Source: Chamaecrista fasciculata
Lineage: Eukaryota; Streptophyta; Magnoliopsida; Fabales; Fabaceae
Direction of reading: 5' to 3'
DNA: 64,000 bases
NCBI GenBank assembly: GCA_003254925.1
Contig: QANZ01032638.1
Location: 1-64,000, forward strand
Positions 1 through 11,529 of the stretch are shown one piece after another. How positions within the stretch are numbered: position 1 is the stretch's first letter; every line of letters begins with the position of its first letter. Both the position numbers and the translations under genes were made by a program. The notes beneath the pieces are model-generated. The model saw nothing but the letters and a program-made list of their open reading frames with translations, had not been told where the DNA came from and did not search any database.

Positions 1-45
1 GAAGAAGAAGAAGAAGAAGAAGAAGAAGAAGATGATGATGATGAT
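1..45. repeat. (GAA)n-(GAT)n compound microsatellite
   Basis: Ten GAA units at 1-30 are followed directly by five GAT units at 31-45. The tract lies at the window edge, so its true length is unknown. Confidence 0.95.
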
Positions 46-220
46 TTTTTTGGGAAGTTTGATGAGTAATTTGTAAGGGAGAAAGTGGATCAAATTTTAG
101 GGTTTGGGGTGCAAATCTTAAGGGTATTGATTGGGGAATTGTTGGGTAAGTGTTAGTGCTTGTTTTGGATGTTTAAACTTGAGTTTTAGATGAATTTTAG
201 GCTTGAACATTTGAGATTTT

Positions 221-288
221 CACAAAAAACGCTGCTGCTCTGTTTTCTGTTTTTCACAAAAAACGCTGCTGCTCTGTTTTCTGTTTTT
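221..288. repeat. 34-bp tandem duplication inside the LTR
   Basis: Two copies in register (221-254 and 255-288) both start CACAAAAAACGCTGCTGCTC. They look identical by eye, so the duplication appears recent. Confidence 0.9.
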
Positions 289-1458
289 CTGGTTCTGCAT
301 TTTGGTCCAGACTATTTTTCTGGTTTTGCATATTGGTCCAGATTGTCGTTTTTGCTTGAAATATGGATGTTTGGGACTGTTTTAAAGGGAAAACCTTATG
401 GAGAAATGAATTTTGAGTATGATTGTAATATATGGGTTGATGATTATTTGATTGTATGATGTGATGATATAATTGGGAAGATAACATGAGATATAAAATG
501 TTGATTATATGAGAATATGATGTGGGAAATATATTTGAGAGATGGAATGTATATGATGAATATGAAAGAGGATTTGAGAATTATGAAATGTTGAATTTAT
601 GCTATATTAAAATGAAATGTGTTATTAAATATGTATATGATGAAAGATGGGGATGGATTTCCTCATATGTGTTGATTGTGTCATGATTACCTTGGGGTGG
701 ATTCCCTCCCCATTATTCGCGATGAATATTTGGGTAATGTCCATGGTGGATTCCGTGGATGGCCTAAGGTGGATTTCTTAGGTGACAGACTACTTGAGAT
801 TTGTGCGCACACCGGGGGAGGTCCTGTGAAGCCTAGGTCGAGATGACCAATGAGATAAATCATGACGTTGTTTGTTTAAACCGACTATACCTTATGGTAT
901 CACGGGGGCCGGGTGTCGCGCGGGCACGGTCTCTAATGCTTTTGTTTGACTTGTTTGCTGAGTAAGATTTTGAAAAGAAAGATAATATTTTGTACCTATT
1001 GTATTTGAAGTATATTTTGGAAAGAGTTATGAATTATAGTAATTGCGTAGTTATTGGGCATGATTATGAGATGTTTGTGTATTCTAACAAATTTGCATTG
1101 AAAGTGGTTTTTGTTTGAGGATTGGTGGTAAAGTAGAAGTTATGTAACTCTACTGAGAATTCGTTCTCACCCCTTCCACATTTCAATTTTATGTTGTGCA
1201 GGTAAGAGCAGGAAGTTGTACAGGCAGTGGTAGTTTTCAACTAGTGGAGGGTTCTTGCCAACCTCTGTGTTTTAGTTGTTTGGTAGGTTTTAATTATCCT
1301 AGTGTGTGAAATTTTTGACTATGCTGGGCCCTCTGTGTTTAAATAATATATAGTTACATTTATTAATAACTATTAATTATTTTTTAATTTATTTTGTTAT
1401 GAAAAAAATACAATAAAATTAAATTTGAAAAATCAAATAACATAAAAATAAGGATATA

Positions 1459-1734
1459 GTCCCTCTGGTTCACAATATTTGCTTTAATTTAGTGGGTGCG
1501 CACAGACTAAGAAAATAATTAGTTTTCCCTAAACTTAGAAAAATATAGGATAAAATGACTATATTACTCTCATTTATTCTTTCCTATTTTCAAAGAATAA
1601 TTATTATTGAGAGCGAATAGGTAGAAATAAAATTGTAAAAAAATAATTAATACTTTCTTAATTTTGTAAAATATCATATATTTTGAAACATAAAATTTCT
1701 CAAAACTATATTAGATATTGTGAACGGAAGGAAG
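1459..1734. mobile_element. Stowaway-like MITE (Tc1/mariner type)
   Basis: The ends are inverted: GTCCCTCTGGTTCACAATAT on the left, and ATATTGTGAACGGAAGGAAG on the right. They are flanked by TA dinucleotides at 1457-1458 and 1735-1736. The element is 276 bp and non-coding. The CTCCCTCCGTTC-type terminus and TA duplication are typical of plant Stowaway-like elements. Related copies lie at 26976-27249 and 28667-28944. Confidence 0.7.
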
Positions 1735-1876
1735 TATAGTTTTGTTGTATAAAAATATGTCGAGAAATTATTTAATACTCATTAATAATTTTGACTATTA
1801 TTTCTCACCATTTAAAAATTCAATGACATTTATTAGTTCTTAACATGTGCCGCACTAGTTAGATCAAGATGTAAAC

Positions 1877-2893
1877 CTCAGTACAAGTTAGGTGAGCACA
1901 ATCATTCTCATTGAAGTTGGCAATACGACATACGTCAAATGCATGAATTAGCTCATGAGTTATCGTCTGGGTGACATCATCTTGTGTTTTTACACTATTG
2001 TGACAGACAAATATCTAGAAATAAGAGCACATGATGAGTAGAATTAGAGAAGAATCCATTAATGTCAAGAGAAATCATAATTTACAAAAGGGAAGTACAA
2101 TGATTGAAAAAATAAGTACCCCTTCATTAGGATCATAGTAACCAACACTCTGGGGTCCTTGCAAAATACAGCTTCGAAGAAAGGGTAAATTTCATTTTGG
2201 TATCCTGTTTTATAGACCAATTCCACTTTGGTACCCTGTTCTTTCAAAAGTGACACTTTGGTACCCTGTTCTTTCAAAAACGTTATTTTGGTACCCTGTT
2301 CTTTCAGAAGTTACATTTTGGTACTCTGTTCTTTAGACTAAGTGACACTTTGGTACCCTAAAAAAGATAGAATAAGGTAACAAATAGTGAAAGAACAGGG
2401 TACCAAAGTGTCACTTGGTCCAAAGATCAGGATACCAAAATGTCACTTTTGAAAGAACAGGGTACCAAAATGATATTTTTGAAAAAACAGGGTACCAAAG
2501 TATCACTTTTGAAAGAACAGAGTACCAAAGTGGAATTGGTCCATAGAACAGGATACTAAAGTGGAATTTACCCTTGAAGAAATTACGGCCTACAGAGCAT
2601 CCGGCTTTCTCCATGTGTTCCATCAACAATCTTACCTTTCGAGCTATAACAAATTAAAGAAATGTAGCGTCAATGTTTAAACCTAGACCGTTACACGAAT
2701 AAGTGGAGAACCTATAATTTATCGGAAAAAGAAAATTAAAGAAATGAAGCCAGTGATCAATAAAAATGAATATGCGAAAAAAAACCCAATGGATCAATCG
2801 ATGAACAAATGAAAACAAAAGAGAAAAAGAGAACATAAAAGTACTTTTGAGGCTTTTCTGAATCATGTCTTCGCATTGCTCTATCGTTTTCAT
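1877..2893 (-). pseudogene. ATP23: ATP23-like mitochondrial inner-membrane metalloprotease, broken
   Basis: Three minus-strand exons with GT-AG borders can be read: 2893-2845, 2643-2120 and 2014-1877. They give, in order, TIEQCEDMIQKSLK, then LLMEHMEKAGCSVGRNFF, then a segment with QDDVTQ, the zinc-site HELIH (about 1957-1943), HAFDVCR and CAHLTCTE. This order and spacing match plant ATP23 (Ku70-binding-protein-type peptidase), a mitochondrial intermembrane-space protease involved in ATP synthase assembly. Three faults argue for a relic: a MITE (2183-2573) sits inside exon 2; one base seems missing just after it (PRV then VGYYDPNEG only after a frame change); and the last conserved exon (IRAGHLSGDC region) is not found before the LTR that ends near 1340. 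The true first exon is uncertain. The reading ATG at 2893 may be internal. Confidence 0.8.
2183..2573. mobile_element. Hairpin MITE with 9-bp TSD, inserted in ATP23 exon 2
   Basis: The ends are GGGTAAATTTCATTTTGGTA and an inverted counterpart finishing AATTTACCC. Most of the 391 bp forms a foldback of repeated GGTACCCTGTTCTTTC-type modules. The flanks TCGAAGAAA (2174-2182) and TTGAAGAAA (2574-2582) are a 9-bp target duplication with one mismatch, as expected for Mutator-like elements. The right copy preserves the ancestral exon reading (FFKAV). It shares its terminus with the element at 15657-15816. Confidence 0.8.
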
Positions 2894-2978
2894 TTCTTTT
2901 GCAACAGAAAGTGCGTGCGCAATCACAGACAAACCATATGAGTAAAAATTCAGTGTAAATCTGTATTTAGATCATTGT

Positions 2979-3612
2979 AAATCTGTATTTAATACTTTAA
3001 TAATGAATGATTTAGATCATTCCTTTCATAGAAGAATTCAGTGTTAATTGTTTGTGATTCAAATTCAATTTTTTTCGCCGAGTCTCTAGGGAATTACTAT
3101 TATTTAGTTTTATCTTTTTGAATTTCTTATTTAGTTAGTGGCAAAAATTCTATTTTGATTCTTAATGTTTGTTCAAGATTCCATTTTAGTCCCTAAAACG
3201 TTTTTCTTCAGTTTTGGTCCCCAAAGTTACCAACAAATTTCACTATTAATCCCTAAATAATTTTCATCCATTTCCTCTCCTTTTCCAAAAGAGAAAAGAA
3301 AGGGAATAATCGATCTCACCTTGCCACAATTTTGCTCTTTGGCATAAAAGGTTTTTTTCCTTTTGCAATAGTGATCAAAATGCAATAAAAAAAACGTATG
3401 GGGGTCTAAAAGTATTTTTATCTCAGTGTCTGTCAACCCATAGACATTGATAAATCTGTATATAATACTTTAAGGAACGATTCAGATCAGTCCTTTCATA
3501 GAGTTCAGTGTTAATTGCTGATATTTTAATTGTTTGTACTGTTTTCACCAAGTCTCGAGGGATTTTTTATTTATTTTCATCTATGAAATTTATTATTTAG
3601 TTACTAGTTAGT
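2979..3612. repeat. Imperfect direct repeat pair (2979-3140 and 3452-3612)
   Basis: Both copies run from an AAATCTGTAT start through CCTTTCATAG, a TTCAGTGTTAATTG block and an AGTCTC-AGGGA block to TTAGTTA. The 310 bp between them begins with a MITE-like arm (CATTTTAGTCCC and GTTTTGGTCCCC modules at 3175-3225) whose partner arm is poorly kept. No gene is seen here. Confidence 0.65.
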
Positions 3613-3666
3613 ACTTATAGTAGTGAGTCTTTGGTTTACTGAATCAATCGAATAGGCAGTAGTACG

Positions 3667-3982
3667 CTATGAAGTATGGACACTTCATTTTGAGAGCGTG
3701 TTGTCGTGTCAGACACGTTTTTGTGTCTGATACCCGTATGACACCTATACAACACATATTTGTAAGTTTCAAAATATAAAATCATTTTTTTTTGTTCTTT
3801 TAACATGACAAACAATGAAAAATAATGACACATATGGTATATATTATGAATAGATATTGTAATTTTAAAGTTGTCATCAAAATTTATGATTTTTTTATTA
3901 TTTATATATAAATATATGTCGTGTCGTGTAATTTTAAAATTTTGATGCGTCGATGTGTCCGTGTCAGTGTCCATGCTTCATA
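3667..3982. mobile_element. Non-autonomous DNA element with 8-9-bp TSD
   Basis: The termini CTATGAAGTATGGACAC and GTGTCCATGCTTCATA are inverted. The direct flanks AGTAGTACG (3658-3666 and 3983-3991) are identical. The 316-bp interior is AT-rich, with GTGTCGTGT-like modules, and non-coding. A 9-bp duplication suggests the Mutator superfamily; an 8-bp reading would suit hAT. Confidence 0.75.
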
Positions 3983-4112
3983 AGTAGTACGTTTATGTCT
4001 TGTTGTATCGTTTCGTAAATATGTTTTAGATTTTTTAATTAATAATAACTTTTTGTTTCTTTTAGACTAAATTCCTTATTATTATACTTATTCATATTTC
4101 ATAACTTTTTTT

Positions 4113-4664
4113 GGCAAAAGACCCTTTCGTGCCCCTAACGTTTGCGGTGATTTTCAGTTATGCCCCTAACGTTTCATTTGTGTCAGTTGTGCTCCCAATG
4201 TGAAACGTTAGTTTCAATTATGCCCACAATTTTACTTGTGTGTCAATTTTTTGTTCTGAATTGAATATGTGGCAAGATGACTGGATAAATAAAACATCTC
4301 TGATTTATTTTTTATCCACCATGGCATTTCCTACGTGGATTTACATTCTCTAAACCAAAAAATTACTACCCTAAAATTTTTTGACATCTTCATCTTCGCA
4401 AGCCTTGTACCACGTAAGAAATCCCATGGTGGATAAAAAATAAATCAAGGATGTTTTATTTATCCAGTCATCTTGCCACATATTCAATTCAGAACAAAAA
4501 ATTGACACACAAGTAAAAAAAATTGACACATCAACATTAAGTCAAAATTGGGGGCACAATTGAAACTAACATTTCATATTGGGGGCATAACTGACACAAA
4601 TGAAACGTTAAGGGCATAACTGAAAATCATTGCAAACGTTAAGGGCACGAAAGAATCTTTAGCC
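4113..4664. mobile_element. Foldback MITE of the GGCAAAAG family
   Basis: The ends GGCAAAAGACCCTTTCGTGC and GCACGAAAGAATCTTTAGCC are inverted. Arms of over 200 bp carry repeated CCCCTAACGTTT-type modules and pair around a centre near 4380. The flanks are T-rich (CTTTTTTT on both sides), so the target duplication is plausible but not diagnostic. Confidence 0.7.
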
Positions 4665-5148
4665 TTTTTTTTAAACACTATGTTATAATTTTCTGAGTTA
4701 TATATATTATATATTCCTTATATTTATTTTTCTAGGATTCTCATATTGAGAGAAAAGAGATTTGGATTGTGTTAATTTTTTTTTCTTTCGTTGCAACTAG
4801 TTTCTGTTGTTAGAACTTTTTTAATGAAAAAAATTATAAGGATTTTAAATAAAAGATATATATATATATATATAGTAAATGGTAAATTGACTAAACTACC
4901 TTTAAAAGACCTACCTGATTATTTTTTGTCTAAGTCAAATACTTACCTTGATCCTAAAATTACGTGATAAAATTTAAATTAATCCTATATATATACAATT
5001 TGTTTCATATTAGTTCTGTTATAATCCGTTAATTTTCTCACTTAAATGATAACTTGTTATCTTCTCTCTCTCAACGAACTTTATTAATTGGTAACTCTCT
5101 CAAGATCAATGGAGAGAACCCATCAAAAAAAGAAATCAATGGAGAGAC
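4665..5148. other. AT-rich spacer
   Basis: It contains an (AT)n tract near 4857-4874. A direct repeat ATCAATGGAGAGA (5106-5118 and 5136-5148) lies just before the LINE. Nothing else is recognisable. Confidence 0.6.
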
Positions 5149-7166
5149 GTGCTTGATCAATACTGTGCAGCTTCGAGCCAATTGGTGAATTTAGAAAAGT
5201 CTTGTCTCTTCTTTACTGATAACAACACTCCTGAGGACTTGAGACTGGATTGTTGCAATGCTTTGGGAATTGCTGCTGCTGATTCTCTAAGTAAATATTT
5301 GGGCTTACCTATCCTTTGGGGGAAATCTAGATGTGAAGCTTTGGTTTTTGTTAGGGATAAGGTGAAAAGTAAAATTCAGAGTTGGAAGCATTCATCTCAT
5401 CGGGGTAGGGAAATTCTCATCAAATCGGTTGCAAATGCTATTCCTACCTTCTCTATGTCCTGTTTTATGTTCCTTAAGAAAGCTTGCAGTGAACTTAATA
5501 GTATCATCATTTCAAATTTCTGGTGGGGACAAAAAAGTGAGGAGGGGAGGATTCATTGGGTGTCCTTGAAGAAACTATCTATGGCTATAAGAATGAAGGA
5601 GGCCTGGGTTTCAAAGATTTCATGAATTTTAATCTTGCTCTTCTTGCCAAGCAATGTTGGAGGATCTTAAATAATCCAAATGACTTATCAGTTAGAATTT
5701 TAAAGGGAGTCTATTTTCCAAATACTGATTTCTTGAAAGCCTACAGGGGAGCTAGAGCCTCTTGGGTCTGGTCGAGTATCTTGGAAGGTAGGCAACTTCT
5801 TGTTGATAATTTGTCTTGGAGTGTTGGTAGTGGAAGGCGGATTAGTTTCTCGCATGACCCGTGGATCCCTGAGCTTCAAGATTTTAAATTTGCCTCTACC
5901 CCTCCCTATGAAGAGTTTGCTAATGCCTCGGTGGCTGAGTATATTATCAATAATTCGTGAGACTTATATGATGTGGAGCACTGGCTGACTAAGGATGAGA
6001 TTGGTGTTATCAAAAGAATCCTTATCTCTCAAGTTTTTTGTGATGACAAGCTAATTTGGGCTGGTTCTAATGACGGAAAGTACTCTGTGAAGATGGGATA
6101 TAAATCTGCTATGGAAAAAAAGTGTTTGACTTCCCAGGATAAGCCATGCTCTTCCACTTCTGTGTCTAATTCTCTATGGAATGTTGTGTGGAAGCTTAAA
6201 GTCCCTTAGAAAATCAAACACTTTATTTGGCGCGTGTGCTCGGGAGAGGAAATGTGCTACTTCGCCTACTTGCCCCTGTTGTCTCTCTGAAGCTATATGG
6301 AAGGACAAGTGTGCCTTGGTCTTTGAAAATCATACTTTGAATCCTATGATTATTGTTGATAAGGCTTTTGCAGTTGTTAATAAATTTTGGACTGCAAATG
6401 GATGGTCTCATGATTTGATTGATATTGTTACCTCTGAGAAGGCTGTGCAATCTTGGAAGCCTCCACCTCAGGATTTTTTTAAAGTAAACATGGATGGTGC
6501 CTTCATGAAGGAAGGTAGCAAGGTAGGTGTAGGTATTTTTTTTAGAGACTCTGCTGGTTGTCTTATTGATTCTTCTAGTATTGTTGTTGCTGCTTCTTCA
6601 ACTTTGGTTCCTGAAGCCTTAGCCTTAGAGAAAGCTGTGCAAAATGTCTTTGGATCTCTCCTTCTCCAAAGTTCTTTTTGAAACGGATTGTGAATGCTTG
6701 GTTAATGCTGTGAACTTGCCCTCTTCAGTTGTGGACTGGAGATGTACTCCTATGATCAATGACATCATTTTTTTGCTGAATAAAATGCCTTTGAGTCAGG
6801 TGGTGTGGGCTAGTAGGTCTTCTAACAAGGGCGCCGATTGGTTGGCCAAGTATGCTTTAAAGGGGATGAGTCGTTTTGAGTGGGCGTCTGGACCCCCATC
6901 CTCCTTCCTTGCCATCATCTCTACTGATATTGTTGCAGATAGGAGTGGAATTGGCTGACTTCAGTTTTTCTAAGTTTAGCTTTTTCCTTTTGCTTTCTTT
7001 GTCGATTTTCTTGTTGCCTTTTTTCTTTCTTATTTTTTTCTCTTTGCTGGTTTTTTTTTGTAGCCTCTCCCGTACTGTGACTTTCTTTGGTTTCTGTTTT
7101 GTTTTGGGGCCGCCTTGGCTGGGCTTTTGTTTGTTTGAAATATCATTTCAGGCCAAAAAAAAAAAA
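5149..7166 (+). pseudogene. 5'-truncated L1-type LINE: RT tail, zf-RVT, RNase H
   Basis: The conceptual product runs through three frames. It starts with the end of a reverse transcriptase (SKYLGLPILWGKSR, IQSWKHSSHRGREILIKSV, a FWWG motif), then a GGLGFKDF-type linker, LAKQCWRIL and a zinc-finger-like RT tail. It ends with an RNase H domain keeping the usual acidic positions (VNMDGAF, PEALAL, FETDCECL, GADWLA). Stops and shifts (about 5560, 5958, 6207, 6679) disable it. It ends in a 12-base poly(A) at 7155-7166, as expected of target-primed retrotransposition. The catalytic FADD region and ORF1 are absent, so it was truncated at the 5' end. Confidence 0.9.
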
Positions 7167-7694
7167 GAATAGTTTGGTGACAAATTAGAATACCTCACCA
7201 ACCTAATTGACAAAACATCTTACCATGCAAACCAAAATGAAACAAATGAAACATTAAGAACTAAAATAAAATCTGACCGTTCACTTTTTCAATGACAAAT
7301 AGAGGAGAGTGTGTTGACAAATTCAATATTAAACTAGATACCAAAAATACAATATATATATATATATATATATGTAATAAACACTGAAATATACTAGCAC
7401 AAAAAAAATTCACACTTACGAAATTGACAAGTAAAAGATGAGGTATGAGGAACATATATGGTAACCAAATTTAGCTAATAACTAATCTTTATAAACTAAA
7501 TGTTTTATCCACAGATTTAAATAGAGTATAAATAAAGAAAAGTAGTTTATATATATATATACCCCAAGTAAATTCTAGTTTATCACCTTGTAAGTAGTAA
7601 TCATTTTCTTTTCTGGAAGGACAAATTAAATAAGAATATTAGGACAAGCTCATCTAGTTTCTAGTAGTGTAAATTGCAAGGGTATTATTAGTTA
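7167..7694. other. AT-rich spacer
   Basis: (AT)n tracts occur near 7353-7372 and 7546-7560. No gene is recognised. Confidence 0.6.
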
Positions 7695-8992
7695 GGCCAA
7701 AGTGCAAATTTGGTCCTATAACTTTGCTCCAATTCCCAAATCAGTCCTATAACTTTTTTTGTCTCAAATTTGGTCCTGTAACTTTGCTCCAGTTCCCAAA
7801 TCAGTCCTATAACTTTTTTTGTCTCGAATATGGTCTTATATCTTTGCTCTAGGTCCCAAATCAGTCCTATATCTTTTTTTGTCTCAGTTTTGGTCCCATA
7901 TGTTTTGAAAACCTCCCACCGTTAGTCCTCCGTCTATTTTAAATTATATTTTAGTCCTGAAAACTTCAAGTCCCTTTTACTTTAGTCCCTGACTATAAAA
8001 ATGAAAGTGAAAGAGCATCCCTGAAGATTCTCAAACCTTACATCTTGGTCTCTAATCCATGAATTCTTCATGAAATGGAATAGAAATGCAAAAACAACAC
8101 AAACTAAAAGCACATGACAGAGGGACCAAAATTGAAAACGCAGAAAATTTAAAACCCACCGGAAAATGGCCCAACCTTGCTGGAAAACGTATGGAAATCG
8201 CCGAGAAACTAAAGAACTCATCCAAAAACCCCAATCCTCACTGAAATCTCACTCAAATAATCGCCCTCAAATGTTTTAAGAAAGAATTGTCGAAAATTCA
8301 AACTTTTGAGGAGGGAGGTGATAGAAAAAATGTAAGGGATTTCAGAACTTCTCTCTCAGAATCACCAAATGTAAGGGAATTTTCTATCACATCCCTCCTC
8401 AAAAGTTTGGATTTTCAAAAATTCTTTCTTAAAGCATTTGAGGGCGATTATTTGAGTGAGATTTCAATGAGAATTGGGGTATTTGGATGAGTTTTTGAGT
8501 TTCTCGGCGATTTTCGTACGTTTTCTGGTGGGTTTTAAATTTTCTACGTTTTTAGTTTTGGTCCCTCTGTCATTTGCTTTAATTTGTGTTGTTTTTGCAT
8601 TTCTATTTCATTTCATGAAGAATTCATGGATTAGGGACTGAGATGTAAGGTTGGAGAATCTTCAGGGATGCTCTTTCACTTTCATTTTGATAGTCAGGGA
8701 CTAAAGTGAAAGGAATTTGAAGTTTTCAGGACTAAAATGTAATTTAAAATAGACGGAGGACTAATAGTGGGAGCTTTTCAAAACATATGGGACCAAAACT
8801 GAGATAAAAAAAGATATAAGACTGATTTGGGACATAGAGCAAAGATACTGGACCAAATTCGAGACAAAAAAAAGTTATAGGACTGATTTGGGAACTGGAT
8901 CAAAGTTACAGGACCAAATTCGAGACAAAAAAAGTTATAGGACTGATTTGGGAACTGGAGCAAAGTTATAGGACCAAATTCGCACTTTGGCC
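7695..8992. mobile_element. 1.3-kb hairpin Mutator-like MITE, perfect 9-bp TSD
   Basis: The ends GGCCAAAGTGCAAATTTGGT and ACCAAATTCGCACTTTGGCC are inverted. The direct flanks TATTAGTTA (7686-7694 and 8993-9001) are identical. Each arm carries four repeats of a TATAACTTT/TTGTCTC module, then about 300 bp more of paired sequence. The arms meet near 8345, so almost the whole 1298 bp can fold into one hairpin. The short open frames in it are low-complexity shadows of the arms. Confidence 0.88.
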
Positions 8993-10858
8993 TATTAGTT
9001 ATCATGTTAGAATTTGGCTTGTTTTCTAGTCTACATCCAATTTGTGATACTAAAACTATTTATCGCGAGTCTGCCCCTAAAACCTTACTGAAAAAGGTGA
9101 AGAAGAAAAAGATAAAACTTATACCAATTTTGTATTATGTTATAAATGACTGATAAAGGATTATCAAATAATGAAAAGAAGCCGCGATATCAAATGATGT
9201 GAAGAATGGTACTATATATCTCTATAGTCTAATATGTATGTAAGAATGCACTTCTAATCTTATAAAGTAGCCTGGTGAATGTCACTGAAATTAGAAATTT
9301 AGAAACACATGCTGACAACAAAATAAAAAGAGAAAACCATGAAGGTGTTGTTATTGGTACATGAGAAAATTAATTTCTCAAGCTGGAATCTTTAAGATGT
9401 TCATATATGAAAAATATGAATATTTAATATTTATGATATGTATGTGTCCTGAATAATTAAAAAATGACTACAACAATCAGAGTTCAACTTATTTATAAAT
9501 AGGTCTCCAAGTTTTCCTAGAATTGTAGTTGTGTAGTATTGGGCTTTACCCCTTTGGTCTCCAAAAAATAATAATAGTGATGAACTTGAATCCCTATCAA
9601 GTGATATCGAAATCATAGGCTCTAAATTGAACTGTTGTTTACTAATTAAGGAATAATAACAAATTTCCACTGCTATATTAGTTTCAGGATATCTAAAAAA
9701 AAAAAGCGTAAGTTACTGGATTAAACATTTTCTATCTGATCCTCCCTATGTATTATGCAAGAAATAATTTCAGCAATAGGCATAAGAACTCAAAAGCAAT
9801 ATTTTACAGTGTAGTCTACTAATACTTTTCTGTTCCTTTTACCTACCGTGTAAAACACAAAATTTGAGATTAGGACTTCAATCTCACAAAAATGGGGTTT
9901 TGGAATAGGGGGATATTTAAAATTGCAAGTAATGATCAAATTATCTTTGCTTGTCTTTTTTTTTTTTTTTCTGAAAGCATCACAGTCAAAATATATTATA
10001 GAGAAGTCAAATGACACTTACAATTGTTTAGATAACACAAATCTAATAATACATGAATCATAATCTGTAAATAGTGTTGAACAAGAGAAACAATTAAAAA
10101 GAGCAACTGATCCTATATAGAAAGTATCCTCATGATGAAAATTATCACCGATCTTGATGTTGCCAACAGAACACTTACAATTATACTCCTTGCATATTAG
10201 AAAAGTAGTTTTCTTCATGAATGAAGATGTCGTAAACTTCTCTATAAATTTCACGTTTGATCAATAATTTTTCGCCATAGATGCTCAGATCTGAGTTGAT
10301 CTAGTATTAGAATTCATAAAAAAAGAAGAGAACCAGAAATAGATCTAGTAAAAACCACCACTAAATTTGAGGGAATTGAAAATCTTTGTTAAAATGAAAA
10401 AACAACTAAAAAAAAAAATGAAATTATAAGGGAGGAATTGTAAATATTACAACCCCATCTAAAAAAAAAGATGAAGCATAGAAGAGAAAATCACCAGAGC
10501 AGTTTGGGAGCAGTTTTTTTTTGTCTTTTTCACATTTTTTTATCTTTGCTTGTCTCTAACATAACTTCTTCTAAGTGTATAAAATTTTTAGAATAAATAC
10601 TTGGGTTAAAGAATTTACTCAACTATAAGGATTTATGCTTTTTTTTTTTTTTCAATGTCATCCCTGAGAAGATTTAGAAAAATTGTAATTAAAACACAAA
10701 ATACAGTGAGGAAGAGGTGAATGTATTACTGGTTCATGACCACGAAATTTCACATAACGTCCAGTTAACAACTGTCGCACCACTTAGACGATAAGCTCTT
10801 ATCTGTTCACATGATCATATAGAGAAATCTTCATCCGAGAACAAATACGATTAAAGAA
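8993..10858. other. AT-rich intergenic stretch
   Basis: I checked both strands for exon-like segments and recognised none. Minus-strand frames at 9431-9670 and 10018-10254 are short and unlike any family I know. Poly-T runs occur near 9958-9971 and 10639-10652. Confidence 0.5.
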
Positions 10859-11236
10859 GGCAAAAACACTCATTCAGAATTTCTAAATTTTACATCAATT
10901 GTCAATTTCGTCACCAATTCTTTGTTGCGGTCAATTTTGTCTCTAATATTTCACATTTTGGTCAATTTTATTCTTTCGTTAAGTTCTTTCAATAAATTAA
11001 CAATAGACTTCATCATGTTTTTTAATATGAGTTAAGATTTGTGTTTTTCTATATATCAAGTTGACATTACATGTCATTAGTCATGTAAATTCTATCGTTA
11101 GAATTTGGCTAATATAAGAAGAAAGGATATAATTGATTAAAATGTAGAATATTAAGGACGAAACTGACCGCAATAAAAAATTGGGGACAAAATTGATTTC
11201 GATATATAATTTGAAGACCAAAAAAATACATTTGCC
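10859..11236. mobile_element. Degenerate foldback MITE (GGCAAAA...TTTGCC)
   Basis: The left end GGCAAAAACACTC and the right end TACATTTGCC are inverted. Internal modules (TTGCGGTCAATTTTGTCTC against AAACTGACCGCAATAAA) pair across the element. The flanks ATTAAAGAA and ATAAAATAT only weakly resemble a target duplication. A truncated relative lies at 23457-23800. Confidence 0.55.
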
Positions 11237-11529
11237 ATAAAATATGGGGTTTATGTAAAGAAACTGGTTAAGAAAACAATAAATGAGATTGAGAGCAGAA
11301 AAAGTAATTAATAAATAATAGTCAGATTTATTAATAACCATTTATTAGTTTATTAATTTAGTTTTGTATGCCAAAAATATCATTTCTAATGTCATTGTTT
11401 CTATTGGAAAAATTTTATATTTATTTTATTCTTTTTTAATTAATATTTTTGAAAAGAATTGTTTAATCTCTTTTAAACAAGAAAGAAAACTCAATGAAAT
11501 TATAAAAAAAATTCTAATGATTAACGCTT

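Larger units (their letters stand above)
1..1340 (+). mobile_element. Partial Ty3/gypsy-type LTR, plus orientation
   Basis: No open frame of note is present. The stretch around 1100-1200 closely matches 41120-41210 (shared string TCACCCCTTCCACATTTCA followed by a TGTGCAG), and the tail near 1320 (CTGGGCCCT) matches 41338. At 41 kb that sequence runs straight into an initiator-Met tRNA primer-binding site, so the same sequence here is inferred to be the 3' part of a related LTR. The 3' end breaks off near 1340 before any primer-binding site. The left end lies outside the window. GC-richer patches at 690-930 contrast with the AT-rich surroundings. Whether this is a solo or a truncated LTR cannot be decided. 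Confidence 0.5.

Noticed and set aside
7982..8490. Several 60-79-residue frames on both strands
   Set aside because: They are mirror images of each other in the arms of the hairpin element, with no family resemblance.
9431..10254. Possible minus-strand exons (frames with DRDSSSSLLLFFGDQRGK and MKFIEKFTTSSFMKKTTFL)
   Set aside because: There is no recognisable domain, no joined reading frame with convincing splice sites, and heavy AT bias.
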